A stretch of DNA of 64,000 nt from Palsa-744 sp963734815 (GTDB lineage: Bacteria; Actinomycetota; Thermoleophilia; Solirubrobacterales; Solirubrobacteraceae), in the NCBI GenBank assembly GCA_963734815.1, contig CAVTIH010000001.1, positions 124,001 to 188,000 of the forward strand. The letters are read 5' to 3'. The notes beneath the pieces are model-generated. The model was not told where the DNA came from. It saw only the letters and a list, made by a program, of their open reading frames with translations, and made no database searches. Position numbers and translations under genes: made by a program. Of this stretch, positions 42,519 to 51,528 are shown piece by piece; within the stretch, counting starts at the first letter, position 1, and each line of letters begins with the position of its first letter.

Positions 42519-43157
42519 GTGTTCTCGTTTTCATCTTTTTTCAGTCGCCGCTCGCTTCCGGCCCTGGGAAGCGTCGCCCTCTTCGCGGCTGTCTCCGGTC
42601 TCTCGCTGCTGGCGGCCGCCCCCGCGCAGGCGGCTCTGGTGAACACCGGCGCCTGCAACGAAGCGTCGCTCAGCCAACCGTTTGCCAGGTGGGGGGACTC
42701 CAACTCCTATGAGCTGGTTCCCCAGGGCGATTTCGAGGGCTCGCTGTCGCAATGGGACCTTGGCGGCGGCGCGGCGCGGGACCCCGAAAGCGAGCCCTTC
42801 GGGGTCACCGGCGAAGTCGGTCACCGCTCGCTCGCGCTGCCCGCGGGAGCCACGGCTCAGTCCCCGTACACCTGCGTGAACGCGAGCTACCCCTCCTTCC
42901 GGTTCTTCGCGCGCAACGGTGGTCTGCTCTCGACGGTGCTTGTCCAGGTCGTATACAAAACCGCGCTCGGTCCCGTCGCCCTGCCGCTGGGGGCGGTGGC
43001 GCTGAGCGACAGTTGGCAGCCGACGCTGCCGATGCTCACCGGCTCGGTGGTGGGTGGCCTGCTCTCCGGCGGCACCGCCCAGGTGGCGCTGCGCTTCACC
43101 GCGCTCACCGGCGAATCGCGGATCGACGACATCTACATCGATCCCCGTATGCGCTGA
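42519..43157 (+). CDS. Secreted protein under c-di-GMP riboswitch control
   Basis: The 212-residue product starts at GTG 42519 behind GGAG. It has a clear signal peptide (RRSLPALGSVALFAAVSGLS, cleavage after APAQA). The mature part is Gly/Leu-rich beta-sandwich-like sequence: WGDSNSYELVPQGDFEGSLSQW, SLALPAGATAQSPYTCVN, SRIDDIYIDPRMR. The DFE...W and IDDIYIDP words are typical of jelly-roll, galactose-binding-like domains. Only two Cys are visible in the mature region. A surface or matrix role would fit c-di-GMP control; the exact function is unknown. Transcription ends at the hairpin at 43213. Confidence 0.75.
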   Translation: MFSFSSFFSRRSLPALGSVALFAAVSGLSLLAAAPAQAALVNTGACNEASLSQPFARWGDSNSYELVPQGDFEGSLSQWDLGGGAARDPESEPFGVTGEVGHRSLALPAGATAQSPYTCVNASYPSFRFFARNGGLLSTVLVQVVYKTALGPVALPLGAVALSDSWQPTLPMLTGSVVGGLLSGGTAQVALRFTALTGESRIDDIYIDPRMR

Positions 43158-43212
43158 GCCTGGATCAGCTGGGGACCTGCCGGGCGCGGCAGAAGAAGAG
43201 GCGCCCGGCGCG

Positions 43213-43253
43213 GGAGGCGCGACTCGGTCGGGGGCCCGGTCGCGCCTCCTTTT
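43213..43253 (+). terminator. Rho-independent terminator of the secreted-protein gene
   Basis: Perfect 11-bp arms GGAGGCGCGAC and GTCGCGCCTCC enclose a 15-nt loop and are followed by TTTT, 56 bp after the stop codon. It closes the riboswitch transcription unit. Confidence 0.8.
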
Positions 43254-43303
43254 GCACGCGCGAAGATGACGTGGTGGGATCAACGCCAGATTCCGATCCG
43301 CCG

Positions 43304-43975
43304 ATGCCTGCGCCCCGCAGGCTCGGCTTCAGGGACCGCCACGACGCCGGCCGACGCCTGGCCGCGACGCTGGAGCACTCGCGCGGCCAGCACCCAATCG
43401 TGGTCGGCATTCCCCGCGGCGGGGTGCCCGTCGCCGCCGAGGTGGCCCGCGCGCTGGGTGCGCCGCTGGATGTCGTGGTCGTGCGCAAGATCGGCGCGCC
43501 GCGGAATCCCGAGTACGCGATCGGGGCGCTGGCGGAGGAGGGCGTGCACGTGCTCAGCGAGCAGACGGTGCACGCGCTCGGGCTCACTGAGGACGAGCGC
43601 GCGGCGTTGATCGCACGGGTCGAGGGCGAGTTGGAGCAGCGCGTGCGCCGCTATCGCGGCTCTCGTGCACCGCTCGAGCTCACCGGGCGCACGGTGATCC
43701 TTGTCGACGACGGCCTCGCGACGGGCCGCTCGGCACTCGCGGCGGTGCGCTCGCTGCGCCGGCGGGGCGCCGCGCGGGTGATCGTCGCGGTGCCGGTGGC
43801 TGCGCGCCAGTCGATGCAGTCGCTCAGCGAGGAGGCCGACGAGGTGGTGTGCGTGGAGCTGCCCCCCGATCTGTGGGCGGTGGGCTACTGGTATGAAGAC
43901 TTCAGCCCCACCACCGACGCGGAGGTTGTGGCACTGTTGGCCGCGGGCAATCCTGGCCCGGGTCGCCAGCCTTAG
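43304..43975 (+). CDS. Phosphoribosyltransferase family protein
   Basis: The 223-residue protein has the type I PRTase fold. The PRPP loop is VILVDDGLATGRSALAA, and the N-terminal block VVGIPRGGVPVAAEVARAL is that of the predicted PRTases with an inserted hood (VVVRKIGAPRNPEYAIGAL). The same family is often found with dienelactone hydrolase-like domains in stress-related operons. The substrate is unknown. The ATG at 43304 was preferred to a GTG at 43271. It overlaps the 3' end of the convergent DUF1275 gene by 74 bp. Confidence 0.88.
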   Translation: MPAPRRLGFRDRHDAGRRLAATLEHSRGQHPIVVGIPRGGVPVAAEVARALGAPLDVVVVRKIGAPRNPEYAIGALAEEGVHVLSEQTVHALGLTEDERAALIARVEGELEQRVRRYRGSRAPLELTGRTVILVDDGLATGRSALAAVRSLRRRGAARVIVAVPVAARQSMQSLSEEADEVVCVELPPDLWAVGYWYEDFSPTTDAEVVALLAAGNPGPGRQP

Positions 43976-44705
43976 GGCGCTGCCGCCGCGCCGCGGCGAA
44001 GCCCGCGAGCGTCGCTGCCGCCATGCCCGCGGCGACGGCGAGCGGCAGCGTGAGACTCTGCTTCTCCAGCAGCGCGCCGACCAGGGCGCCGAGGATCAGC
44101 GCCACCACCGCTCCGGTGCGCCGACGGGAGTTGCGCGGGGCGCCACCCGCCGGGTCGGCCGCGAGGCCGGTGAGCGTCAGCGTCATCACGGTGGTGGTGA
44201 GGTCGGGGACCGCGAGCTTGCGCACGGTCGCGTTGCGCACGCCCATCGCGATCGCCACCAGCGCGATCACCGCGTAGGCGGCGAGCGAGCCGACGGTGAC
44301 GGTGAGGGCGGCGGCGAGCACGGCGGCGCAGGCGAGCAGCCCCGCCTCGAGCGCCAGCGCGACGCTGACGTGACGGCGGCGGCGCTCGGCCAAATGGGCG
44401 GCGATCCGCCCGCCGATGCCCGCACCGACCAGGAAGGCCAGGAGCGAGATCAGCGGCGCCAGCACCGGCAGCCCCCCGGCGTGCGCGAGACCGAACCCGA
44501 GCAGCACGACGTTGCCGGTCATGTTGGCGGTGAAGACGTGGCCCAGCCCGAGGTAGCTGGCCGCGTCGATCAGCCCGGTGGTGACGGTCAGCGCCAGCAG
44601 CACGGGGAGCAGGCGCCGGTCGTGCACGGCGCCTGCTGGCGCAGTCGCCGCGTGCGTTGGTTGGACGCTTGAGTGCTGAGGATCGGCGGGGCCGGTAGGG
44701 CTCAC
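43902..44705 (-). CDS. DUF1275 (YoaK-like) membrane protein
   Basis: The 267-residue protein has six membrane helices and the family blocks GLIDAASYLGLGHVFTANMTGN and AIAMGVRNATVRKL. YoaK/DUF1275 proteins are of unknown function, probably transport. It starts at GTG 44705, overlapping the upstream gene's stop by four bases (GTGA). The C-terminal basic, Pro-rich tail overlaps the PRTase gene on the other strand. Confidence 0.9.
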   Translation of the reverse strand: MSPTGPADPQHSSVQPTHAATAPAGAVHDRRLLPVLLALTVTTGLIDAASYLGLGHVFTANMTGNVVLLGFGLAHAGGLPVLAPLISLLAFLVGAGIGGRIAAHLAERRRRHVSVALALEAGLLACAAVLAAALTVTVGSLAAYAVIALVAIAMGVRNATVRKLAVPDLTTTVMTLTLTGLAADPAGGAPRNSRRRTGAVVALILGALVGALLEKQSLTLPLAVAAGMAAATLAGFAAARRQRPKAGDPGQDCPRPTVPQPPRRWWG

Positions 44706-45259
44706 ACGGTCTGCTCAACGTCGCCCCGCGCCTGTTTGCGCAGCACCGGGCTCCAGCGCTCGGGCTCGCGCTCGGCCTGCTCGTGTGCCCAGCGGAAGTG
44801 GTGGACCGCGGAGCGGCGCAGCGGCTCACCGAGCAGCAGTCCCGCGAACGCCCAGCGCCGCGCGTGGCGCGGGGTCTCCAGCGCGAGCGCCAGCGCGCCC
44901 GCCAGCACCCACAGTTGCAGGACTCGGTTGTAGGCGGGCAGGCGCTCTGCCGTCATGCCCTCGGCCTCGACGAGCTGGGGGATGCCGCGGCGCAGCTCCC
45001 ACGGCCACTCGACAAAGTGCACGATCCCGCCGGCGAGCCCGGCGCCGTTGTTGAGCGCCAGCCACTTCTCGATCGCCTCGCCCTCGCCCAGCCACGCCGC
45101 CGCGGCCCACGCGGGCAAACCGGTGGCCCACAGCGCCACTGCGCCACGGCGGCCGATGAACGGCTCGAACACCAGCCCCACACCGGCACGAACCTCGAAG
45201 GTGTGGTGCGCGGCGGTGCCGAGCGCGTTCATTACCGTGAACGTCCTTTTGGGGCCCAT
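44702..45259 (-). CDS. Hypothetical membrane protein (about four helices)
   Basis: The 185-residue protein starts at ATG 45259, preceded by AGGAG at good distance. Hydrophobic stretches near residues 27-50, 95-115 and 125-145 suggest three to four helices. The sequence reads AHHTFEVRAGVGLVFEPFIG, LALNNGAGLAGGIVHFVEWP and LLGEPLRRSAVHHFRWAHE. No family was recognised with confidence. His and acidic residues recur at helix ends. It lies between the deacetylase (10-bp gap) and DUF1275 (4-bp overlap), so the three genes form an operon. Confidence 0.65.
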   Translation of the reverse strand: MGPKRTFTVMNALGTAAHHTFEVRAGVGLVFEPFIGRRGAVALWATGLPAWAAAAWLGEGEAIEKWLALNNGAGLAGGIVHFVEWPWELRRGIPQLVEAEGMTAERLPAYNRVLQLWVLAGALALALETPRHARRWAFAGLLLGEPLRRSAVHHFRWAHEQAEREPERWSPVLRKQARGDVEQTV

Positions 45260-45269
45260 CGAGCTCCTT

Positions 45270-46136
45270 TTACCCGGACGGCGCCATCCAAGTGGCGTCG
45301 TCGAGCTGTGGTGGGTGGTTGAAGTCCTCGGCGTGTGTGAGCATCCAAGCAGCCGCCTCGTCCATGCGCGGCGTCGCGAGCGAGCCGGCGGCAGCGAGGT
45401 GGGCCACTTCCGCGAGCGCCGTATCGAGTGCGGCCCAGCCGGGCTCGCCCGTGAAGGCGACCGCAAATGGGTGGAACAGCAGCGCGAGGTGGCCTTGGCG
45501 CTGCGCGTGCGCGTGCAGCGCGGCAATCATCTCCTCGCACATCTGCTCGGATCCGTACGGCTCGGGATCGCCGCGGTAGCGCTCGCGCAGTCCGGCGAAC
45601 TGTGGCAGAAACGCGTAGGCGTCCACGAGCTGCCAGCGGAACGGGAGCACGGCGAGGCGGTCGCTGAGGCCCTCGCGCTCGCCGGCGGGGGAGACGTAGC
45701 TGTAGCCGCGCTCGGCGAGTAGCGAGAGCGTGCGTGCGGAGAGCCCCCCACCCGGGGGCCGAAAGCCGCGCGGTTGCAGGCCGATTGAGCGCATCGCCTC
45801 CGTGGCGCGGTCGAGCAGCGCCGTCTCTGTCGCGGCGTCCAGCGCGGCCCACTCCTCGTGGCGCCAGGCGTGCACTGCGACCTCGTGGCCTGCCTGCACG
45901 AGATCGCGCAGCGCGCCGGGGTACATCTCGGCGTTGAGCCCCTCGACGAAGAACGTTGCCCGCACGCCCCGGGTGGCGAGCAGCTCCAGCAGCCGTGGGA
46001 GCACTTCGAGCACCGTGAAGTGCTCCCCTTGGGGCACGTCCTCGGGCCATATCCCCAGCTCCAGCTGGGCGGCCTCGCCGAGATTGTCGAACGTCACCGA
46101 CACGGCGGCGGCGGCGCTCGCTCCCCACGCGCTCAT
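45270..46136 (-). CDS. Polysaccharide deacetylase (NodB homology)
   Basis: The 288-residue protein has the NodB domain. Motif 1 is VSVTFDNLGEA, with one Asp where many have two. Motif 2 is HEVAVHAWRHEEW (His-x3-His metal site), and motif 3 is GFRPPGGGLS. The C-terminal motif is LALLFHPFAV. Enzymes of this family remove N-acetyl groups from peptidoglycan or other polysaccharides. No signal peptide follows the ATG at 46136, which suggests a cytosolic substrate such as a lipid-linked or small sugar. Confidence 0.88.
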   Translation of the reverse strand: MSAWGASAAAAVSVTFDNLGEAAQLELGIWPEDVPQGEHFTVLEVLPRLLELLATRGVRATFFVEGLNAEMYPGALRDLVQAGHEVAVHAWRHEEWAALDAATETALLDRATEAMRSIGLQPRGFRPPGGGLSARTLSLLAERGYSYVSPAGEREGLSDRLAVLPFRWQLVDAYAFLPQFAGLRERYRGDPEPYGSEQMCEEMIAALHAHAQRQGHLALLFHPFAVAFTGEPGWAALDTALAEVAHLAAAGSLATPRMDEAAAWMLTHAEDFNHPPQLDDATWMAPSG

Positions 46137-46173
46137 GACGTGAGGATAGTCCAGGCACAGTTGTGCGATCCGT

Positions 46174-48408
46174 TCAGCGGGCGATGTAGTAGAGCGTGGC
46201 GCCTCCGGAGGTGCGCTGTCCGGGCACGTGGACGACGGTGCTGTGGGCTTCGATCCACCGGTCGCGGGCCTCGACCGCCGCGTTGCTCGCGCCTCTGCTT
46301 CCCAGCCCACCGCCGCCTGGCCCGCCGCCGGAGCCGCCGAGCAGGATGTAGTGCAGCTGGCCGGTGTCGATCAGGTGCTCGACCTGCGCGAGGGTAGGTG
46401 CAGGATCGGCGCCCATGAAGCCGCCCATGTCGATCACGTTGCGGCCGCTCTGCAGCGCGATCGTGCCCGCGGTATTGGAGCCGACCGCCGCCACCATGTA
46501 CTTGGCGGCGCCCTGGTGGGACTCCAGGTACTTGATCACCGCGCTGCTGACGTTCGCGCCCGCCGCGCCCGCGCCACCAACGGCGCCCGTGGGACCGCCA
46601 CTCCTGGCCGCACCACCGGCGCCCGTGGGACCGTCATTCCTGGCCGCGCCGCTGGCGAAGGCACCCGGAGGCAGGTTGCCTGTGCTTGCGCCGGCGGGAG
46701 CGGCTCCGCCAGGACCGCCGCCGGGGAGGCCAGCGCCCGCGGGCGGCCCCTGCGCCGCGCCACCGGGCGGTGCAAAGCCTCCAGATCCGCTTGGCCTGCC
46801 ACCTCCGAACCCCGCGCCGGGCGCTCCGGCAAGGTTTGCGCTCGCTGGGCCGGCGAGCGGATTACCCCCGTTCAGCGTGTCGCCGACGGTGGCGATCGCG
46901 TAGGAGGTGGGCCCGGCGAGCATGCTCAGCAGCCCGGCGACGGCCGCGAAGGGAAGCAGCGCGCGCAGGCTCGGGGCGTGTGGCTGCCGCCGCGATTCGA
47001 CCCGCGCCAGCAGCAGCGCGCCGCCGGCGAGCGCAGCGAGCACGATCGCGGTGGGTGCAAGCCAGGGCACGAATCCGCTGGCGCGAGCGAGCAGCACAGC
47101 GGCCCACACCGCGGTGCCGATCACTACGGCGCCAAGCGCGGCGGCCCACACCGCGGAGCGCCGCGCGCGGTCCCACATCTCGACAAGGCCGCCGGCGGCC
47201 AGCGCCGCCACGGCGGGGGCGAGCGCGGTGGTGTAGTAGGGGTGGAAAATGCCTGCGGAGAAGCTGAAGATCGCCCACGAGACGAGGCCCCAGCCGCCCC
47301 ACAGGATGTAGGCGGAGCGGGCAGGGTCGGTGCGGGGCGCGCGCCGCCGCGCCCACAGGCCCAGCAGCAGCCCGAACAGCGCGAGCGGCAGCAGCCACGA
47401 GATTTGCCCGCCGACGATCGGGTTGAAGAGGCGTGTGACGCCCGCGACGCCGCCGAAGCTCCCAGCTCCTCCCGGAGCCCCGCCGCCGGCGCCGTTGCCC
47501 GCGACGCGGCTCAGCCCGTTGGCGCCGAAGATCAACGAGAACCACGAGTTGTCGGTTGTATCGCCGACGAATGGTCGGTGCGCGGCGGGGATCAGCATCA
47601 TCGCGCCATACCAGGCGAAGCTGACCGCGAGCAGCGCGGCGCCGCCGGCGGCGAGTTGCGCGACGCGCCGGCGCACACTGCCCTTGCCCGCGATCGCAAA
47701 GGCGAGCACGAGGCCGGGCACGACCAGGTAGGCGGCGAGCATCTTCACGTTGAACGCAAGCCCGATGAACAGACCGCACAGCAGCAGGTGGCGGGTACGC
47801 CCGGACTCCAGCGCCCGCACGAGCGCCCAGGCGGCGGCGAGCTCGCACAGCACGAGCAGCGGGTCGGGGTTGTTGAAGCGACTCATCGCCACGAAGATCG
47901 GCGTGAGCGCCAGCATCAGCGCGGCCAGCAGCGCGGCGCGATGCCCGAGCGTGCGGCGCACGATGTTGTGCAGCAACAGCACCGAGGCGATGCCACAGAG
48001 CGCCTCCGGCAGCAGCATCGAGAGGCTGGAGAACCCGAACAGGCGTCCGGAAAGCCCCATCAGCATGTTCGACAGCGGCCCCTTGTCGAGGCTCACAAGC
48101 CCGGAGGTGTCAACTGAGTTGCTCAGCCACGCCCACCAGCCGCGGCTGGCCGCCTGGGCGGCCTCGGCGTAGTAGACGTTGGCGTACCCGCTGCGGGTCA
48201 GCCCCCACAGCGTGAGCGCCCCGGCCAGCAGCCCCACCAGCCACAGCAGCGGCCGCGACCACGCGGGGTCGGCCTCGCGCCCGCGGACCAAGCGGCGCAG
48301 TGCCGCGCGGGCGCGCTCCCCGAGCTCGTGGTCGGAGGCCGTGCGGCGATGATGGGAACCTGTCGACCGATCGTCGATCGGCGGAGCGGTGATCGGTGGG
48401 GCTGACAT
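46174..48408 (-). CDS. GT39/ArnT-like membrane glycosyltransferase
   Basis: The 744-residue protein has about 11-12 membrane helices and the PMT/ArnT pattern: YANVYYAEAAQAASRGWWAWL, VSLDKGPLSNMLMGLSGRLFG and ALTPIFVAMSRFNNPDPLLVL. It would transfer a sugar from a polyprenyl carrier on the outer membrane face. A roughly 130-residue extracytoplasmic loop before the C-terminus is Gly/Ala/Pro-rich, encoded partly by an imperfect 36-bp minisatellite near 46587-46655. A terminal alpha/beta part (KYMVAAVGSNTAGTIALQSG) follows, as in the actinobacterial YkcB group. Confidence 0.88.
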   Translation of the reverse strand: MSAPPITAPPIDDRSTGSHHRRTASDHELGERARAALRRLVRGREADPAWSRPLLWLVGLLAGALTLWGLTRSGYANVYYAEAAQAASRGWWAWLSNSVDTSGLVSLDKGPLSNMLMGLSGRLFGFSSLSMLLPEALCGIASVLLLHNIVRRTLGHRAALLAALMLALTPIFVAMSRFNNPDPLLVLCELAAAWALVRALESGRTRHLLLCGLFIGLAFNVKMLAAYLVVPGLVLAFAIAGKGSVRRRVAQLAAGGAALLAVSFAWYGAMMLIPAAHRPFVGDTTDNSWFSLIFGANGLSRVAGNGAGGGAPGGAGSFGGVAGVTRLFNPIVGGQISWLLPLALFGLLLGLWARRRAPRTDPARSAYILWGGWGLVSWAIFSFSAGIFHPYYTTALAPAVAALAAGGLVEMWDRARRSAVWAAALGAVVIGTAVWAAVLLARASGFVPWLAPTAIVLAALAGGALLLARVESRRQPHAPSLRALLPFAAVAGLLSMLAGPTSYAIATVGDTLNGGNPLAGPASANLAGAPGAGFGGGRPSGSGGFAPPGGAAQGPPAGAGLPGGGPGGAAPAGASTGNLPPGAFASGAARNDGPTGAGGAARSGGPTGAVGGAGAAGANVSSAVIKYLESHQGAAKYMVAAVGSNTAGTIALQSGRNVIDMGGFMGADPAPTLAQVEHLIDTGQLHYILLGGSGGGPGGGGLGSRGASNAAVEARDRWIEAHSTVVHVPGQRTSGGATLYYIAR
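46587..46655 (-). repeat. Imperfect 36-bp minisatellite in the GT39 gene
   Basis: Two near-identical units with GGCGCCCGTGGGACCG followed by CCAC or TCAT and TCCTGGCCGC encode GPTGAGGAAR-like Gly-rich loop repeats. Length variation would leave the frame intact. Confidence 0.6.
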
Positions 48409-48521
48409 GCCTGGTCCTTTCCGTTGCCTCGTGAGTCGCTACTGGCCGTACTCTCGGCTCCACGGGTAGGGGGAACATGCGCGGTACGTAAGAAGTACGT
48501 CGGAGCGTGCCGGCGCGCGGA

Positions 48522-49976
48522 CTACAGGCCCGGAGACAGAAGCGGGGCCGAGTCGTCGAGGGCCGTCGCCAGCGGCACCCCGAAGCTGACCTCGATGCGC
48601 GCGCCGCCGCCTGGGGCGTTGTCAGCCCGCACGAACCCGTGATGGGCCTCGGCCGCCTGGCGCACGATCGCCAGTCCCAAGCCGGAGCCTGGCAGCCCGC
48701 GGGCGGCGTCGGCGCGGTAGAAGCGCTCGAAGACGTGCGGGAGGTCGGCCTCCTCGAAGCCAGGGCCCTGGTCGCGGACACATAGGACGCCGTCGCGCAG
48801 TCGCACCTCGACGAGGCCGCCTGGAGGGCTCCACTTGCGCGCGTTGTCGAGCAGGTTGGTAACGGCGCGATTGATGCGCTCGCCCGCGCCCCGCACCACC
48901 GTGGGCTGCAGCGAGACCTCGAAGTTCAGATCGCAGCGCCGGCGGGTGCGCTCGACGGCACCGGCGACGATCTCGTCGAGCCGCACGTCGTCCGCGGCCA
49001 GCTCCCCGTCGCGGCTGCCACGGGCGAGCTCGGCGACGTCGCTGACGAGCGCGGTGAGCTCGTCGAGCTCGTCGATGATGTCGCGTCGCAGCGCCTCGCG
49101 ATCCTCGGGCGCAAGGCGGGCGGCGTCCTGGAGCACCTGGATGTTGGCGCGCAGCGAGGCGATCGGGGTGCGCAGCTCGTGCCCGGCGTCGGCGATCAGG
49201 TGGCGCTGGGCGGCGCTGGAGCGCTCGAGCTCCTCGAGCGTGGCGTTGAAGGAGGCCGCCAGGCGTGCGAGCTCGTCGCGGCCGCTCACCTCCAGGCGGC
49301 GGCTGAGGTCGGGGTCGCCGGTGAGCTGTTCGGTGCGCCGCGCGAAGCGGGCGATTGGGGTGAGCGCGGTGCGCGCGACGAGCGCCCCCAGCAGCACGGC
49401 GAGGGCGATGCCGGCGACGCCGACGAGCACGAGGATCAGCAGGATGTGGTGCAGCTCGCCGTCCACCTGGGTGAGCGGCAGCGCCACCGTCACGGCGCCG
49501 CGGGCACCCGTGCCGAGCGTGAGCACGCGCAGGTGCGTGCCCCGCACGGTGCGGTCGGCGAGCAGCTCTCCGTCGCCGCGCGCGGCGATCGCCCGTTCGG
49601 CGCCGTCGGGCGCGATCGTGGGCGAGGAGCCCTGGCCGCTCGGGACATCGACTGTGCCGTTGGGGTCGATGAACTGCACGTATCCCGAGGGTCCACCAAA
49701 GCGAGCGGGCGCGACGCTGCTGGGCAGCTTCGGGGATGCGGCGAGCGGGCCGCTGGGTGGGGGGGTCTCAGCGGTGCTTGCGGGGCCACTGCCCCTCGCT
49801 TGGGGTGCACCCGGTGGTGGCGGGGCAACGAGCCCGGCCGCGCGCTGGCGCAGAGAGGAGTCGACCTGGCCGCGCAGGTCGGAGCGCACCGCGACATACA
49901 CCACCACCGCGGCGAGCAGCACCGCGACGGCGACCGCGAGGCCGGCGACCGCGGCGATGCGGGCGCGCAGGGTCAC
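48522..49976 (-). CDS. Sensor histidine kinase
   Basis: The 484-residue membrane kinase has helix 1 (about 6-28), an extracytoplasmic sensor with a Pro/Gly-rich region (about 30-160), helix 2 (about 168-190) and a HAMP segment. HisKA has AGHELRTPIASL with the phospho-acceptor His. HATPase_c has the N box NLLDNARKWSP and the G boxes DQGPGFEEADLPHVFERFYR and GSGLGLAIV. The GTG at 49976 begins the anchor. It is paired with the OmpR-type regulator 78 bp upstream. The signal is unknown. Confidence 0.92.
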   Translation of the reverse strand: MTLRARIAAVAGLAVAVAVLLAAVVVYVAVRSDLRGQVDSSLRQRAAGLVAPPPPGAPQARGSGPASTAETPPPSGPLAASPKLPSSVAPARFGGPSGYVQFIDPNGTVDVPSGQGSSPTIAPDGAERAIAARGDGELLADRTVRGTHLRVLTLGTGARGAVTVALPLTQVDGELHHILLILVLVGVAGIALAVLLGALVARTALTPIARFARRTEQLTGDPDLSRRLEVSGRDELARLAASFNATLEELERSSAAQRHLIADAGHELRTPIASLRANIQVLQDAARLAPEDREALRRDIIDELDELTALVSDVAELARGSRDGELAADDVRLDEIVAGAVERTRRRCDLNFEVSLQPTVVRGAGERINRAVTNLLDNARKWSPPGGLVEVRLRDGVLCVRDQGPGFEEADLPHVFERFYRADAARGLPGSGLGLAIVRQAAEAHHGFVRADNAPGGGARIEVSFGVPLATALDDSAPLLSPGL

Positions 49977-50054
49977 GCATGGGCCTCGCAATTGCGAGCG
50001 CCGAACACGGGGTACGCGGCAACGGCGATCCGGGCGCGCATCACGGCTCGCGCA

Positions 50055-50750
50055 TCACGGCTCGCGCAGGACGTAGCCGACGCCGCGGACGGTGTGGATC
50101 AGCGAGCGCGCGCCGATCGCCTCCAGCTTGCGGCGCAGGTAGCCGATGTACACGCGCAGCGCGTTGGAGGCGGGGCCGAAGTCATACCCCCACACGCGGT
50201 CGTAGATGACGCTGTGCGAAAGCACCCGGTGGGGGTTGCGCAGCAGCAGCTCCAGCAGTTGGTACTCGGTGCGGGTCAGCTCGGCGAAGCGCTCGCCCAC
50301 GACGGCGCCGTGGCGGTCGCCATCGAGGCGGATCTCGGCGAAGCAGAGGGTCTCGGACCCGCCCTCCCCGTCCTCGCCGGCACCCTCGGGGCCGGTGCGG
50401 CGCAGCAGTGCGCGCAGCCGCGCCTGCAACTCGCCGACGTCGAACGGCTTGACGAGGTAGTCGTCGGCCCCGGCGTCGAGGCCGTCGATGCGGTTGGCGA
50501 CGGCGTCGCGCGCGGTGAGCATCAGGATCGGCACGCGATTGCCCAAGCGGCGCAGCCGGCGGCACACCTCCAGGCCGTCGATGCCGGGTAGGCCGATGTC
50601 GAGCACGACGGCGTCGGGGAGGGCCTGGGCGACCAGCTCGATCGCCTGCGCGCCGTCCTCGGCGAGCTGCACCTCGTACTCGGCGAGCACAAGCGCGCGC
50701 CGCAGCGCTTCGCGCACCGCGCGATCGTCGTCGACGACCAGGATTCTCAC
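50055..50750 (-). CDS. OmpR/PhoB-family response regulator
   Basis: The 231-residue regulator has a receiver domain (ILVVDDDRAVREAL, phospho-acceptor in VVLDIGLPGIDG, Lys in YLVKPFDV), an acidic linker and a winged-helix domain (LTRTEYQLLELLLRNPHRVL, WGYDFGPASNALRVYIGYLRRKL). It resembles MprA/TcrA-type regulators. The GTG at 50750 is the start. It is encoded just before its histidine kinase, and phosphorylation by that kinase is expected. Confidence 0.94.
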   Translation of the reverse strand: MRILVVDDDRAVREALRRALVLAEYEVQLAEDGAQAIELVAQALPDAVVLDIGLPGIDGLEVCRRLRRLGNRVPILMLTARDAVANRIDGLDAGADDYLVKPFDVGELQARLRALLRRTGPEGAGEDGEGGSETLCFAEIRLDGDRHGAVVGERFAELTRTEYQLLELLLRNPHRVLSHSVIYDRVWGYDFGPASNALRVYIGYLRRKLEAIGARSLIHTVRGVGYVLREP

Positions 50751-50811
50751 GGCTCGATTGTGACGCGCGCGCGGGCGGGGGCGCGGGCACTCATACTTTG
50801 CGCTTACACGC

Positions 50812-51486
50812 ATGACCCAATCACCTTCCGCGGACAGCGGTCCAACCACCTCGGGCCGCGGTCCAACCACCTCGCGCCGTCGCCCAACCAGCTTCTACTT
50901 CGACCTCGGCTCGCCGTACGCCTACCTGGCGGCGGAGCGCCTGGGCGAGGTGCTGGGCGGCGAGGCGCTGAGCGGCGGCGCGGTCGTCTGGCAGCCAATC
51001 TCGCTGGGCGGGCTGTTCAAGGCGAATGGGCGCTCCTCATGGGCGTTGCGTGATCCCGGTACACGGGAGGAGGGGATCGAGGAGGTGGAGCGGCGCGCGC
51101 GGGCGTACGGGCTGCCCGCGCTGCGCTGGCCGGAGCCGTGGCCGAGCAACTACCTGTTCGCGATGCGCGTCGCGACCTACGCGTTCGAGGTGGGCCGCGG
51201 TGAGGTGTTCACGCGGCGAGCCTTTCGCGATGCCTTCCAGCACGGTCGCGACCTCGGCATCCCCGAGCACGTGCTCGATGCCGCCGAGCGGGCAGGCCTC
51301 GACCGGCAGACGGCGCATGCGGCAACAGAGGACGCGCAGATCAAGCAGACGCTGCGCGCGGCCACAGAGGCCGCTCACGCACGCGGGGTGATCGGCGTGC
51401 CGACCTTCGCAGTGGGGGATGAACTGTTCTGGGGCGACGATCGCCTGGTAGATGCCGCGGCAGCCGCTGCTCGAGCGAGCAGGTAG
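50812..51486 (+). CDS. DsbA-like/2-hydroxychromene-2-carboxylate isomerase family
   Basis: The 224-residue thioredoxin-fold protein has the kappa-GST/HCCA-isomerase start FYFDLGSPYAYLAAERL, with Ser in place of the redox Cys. It also has WQPISLGGLFKANGR, WPSNYLFAMRVATYAFEVGR and the cis-Pro loop GVIGVPTFAVGDELFWGDDRL. Family members isomerise aromatic-degradation intermediates with glutathione; in actinobacteria the substrate is usually unknown. The first 25 residues are Ser/Thr/Arg-rich low complexity. It is divergent from the response regulator. Confidence 0.88.
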   Translation: MTQSPSADSGPTTSGRGPTTSRRRPTSFYFDLGSPYAYLAAERLGEVLGGEALSGGAVVWQPISLGGLFKANGRSSWALRDPGTREEGIEEVERRARAYGLPALRWPEPWPSNYLFAMRVATYAFEVGRGEVFTRRAFRDAFQHGRDLGIPEHVLDAAERAGLDRQTAHAATEDAQIKQTLRAATEAAHARGVIGVPTFAVGDELFWGDDRLVDAAAAAARASR

Positions 51487-51528
51487 TGTCACAGCTTGGT
51501 CGGGACCACGCGGGCGGAGGGAGGCGTG

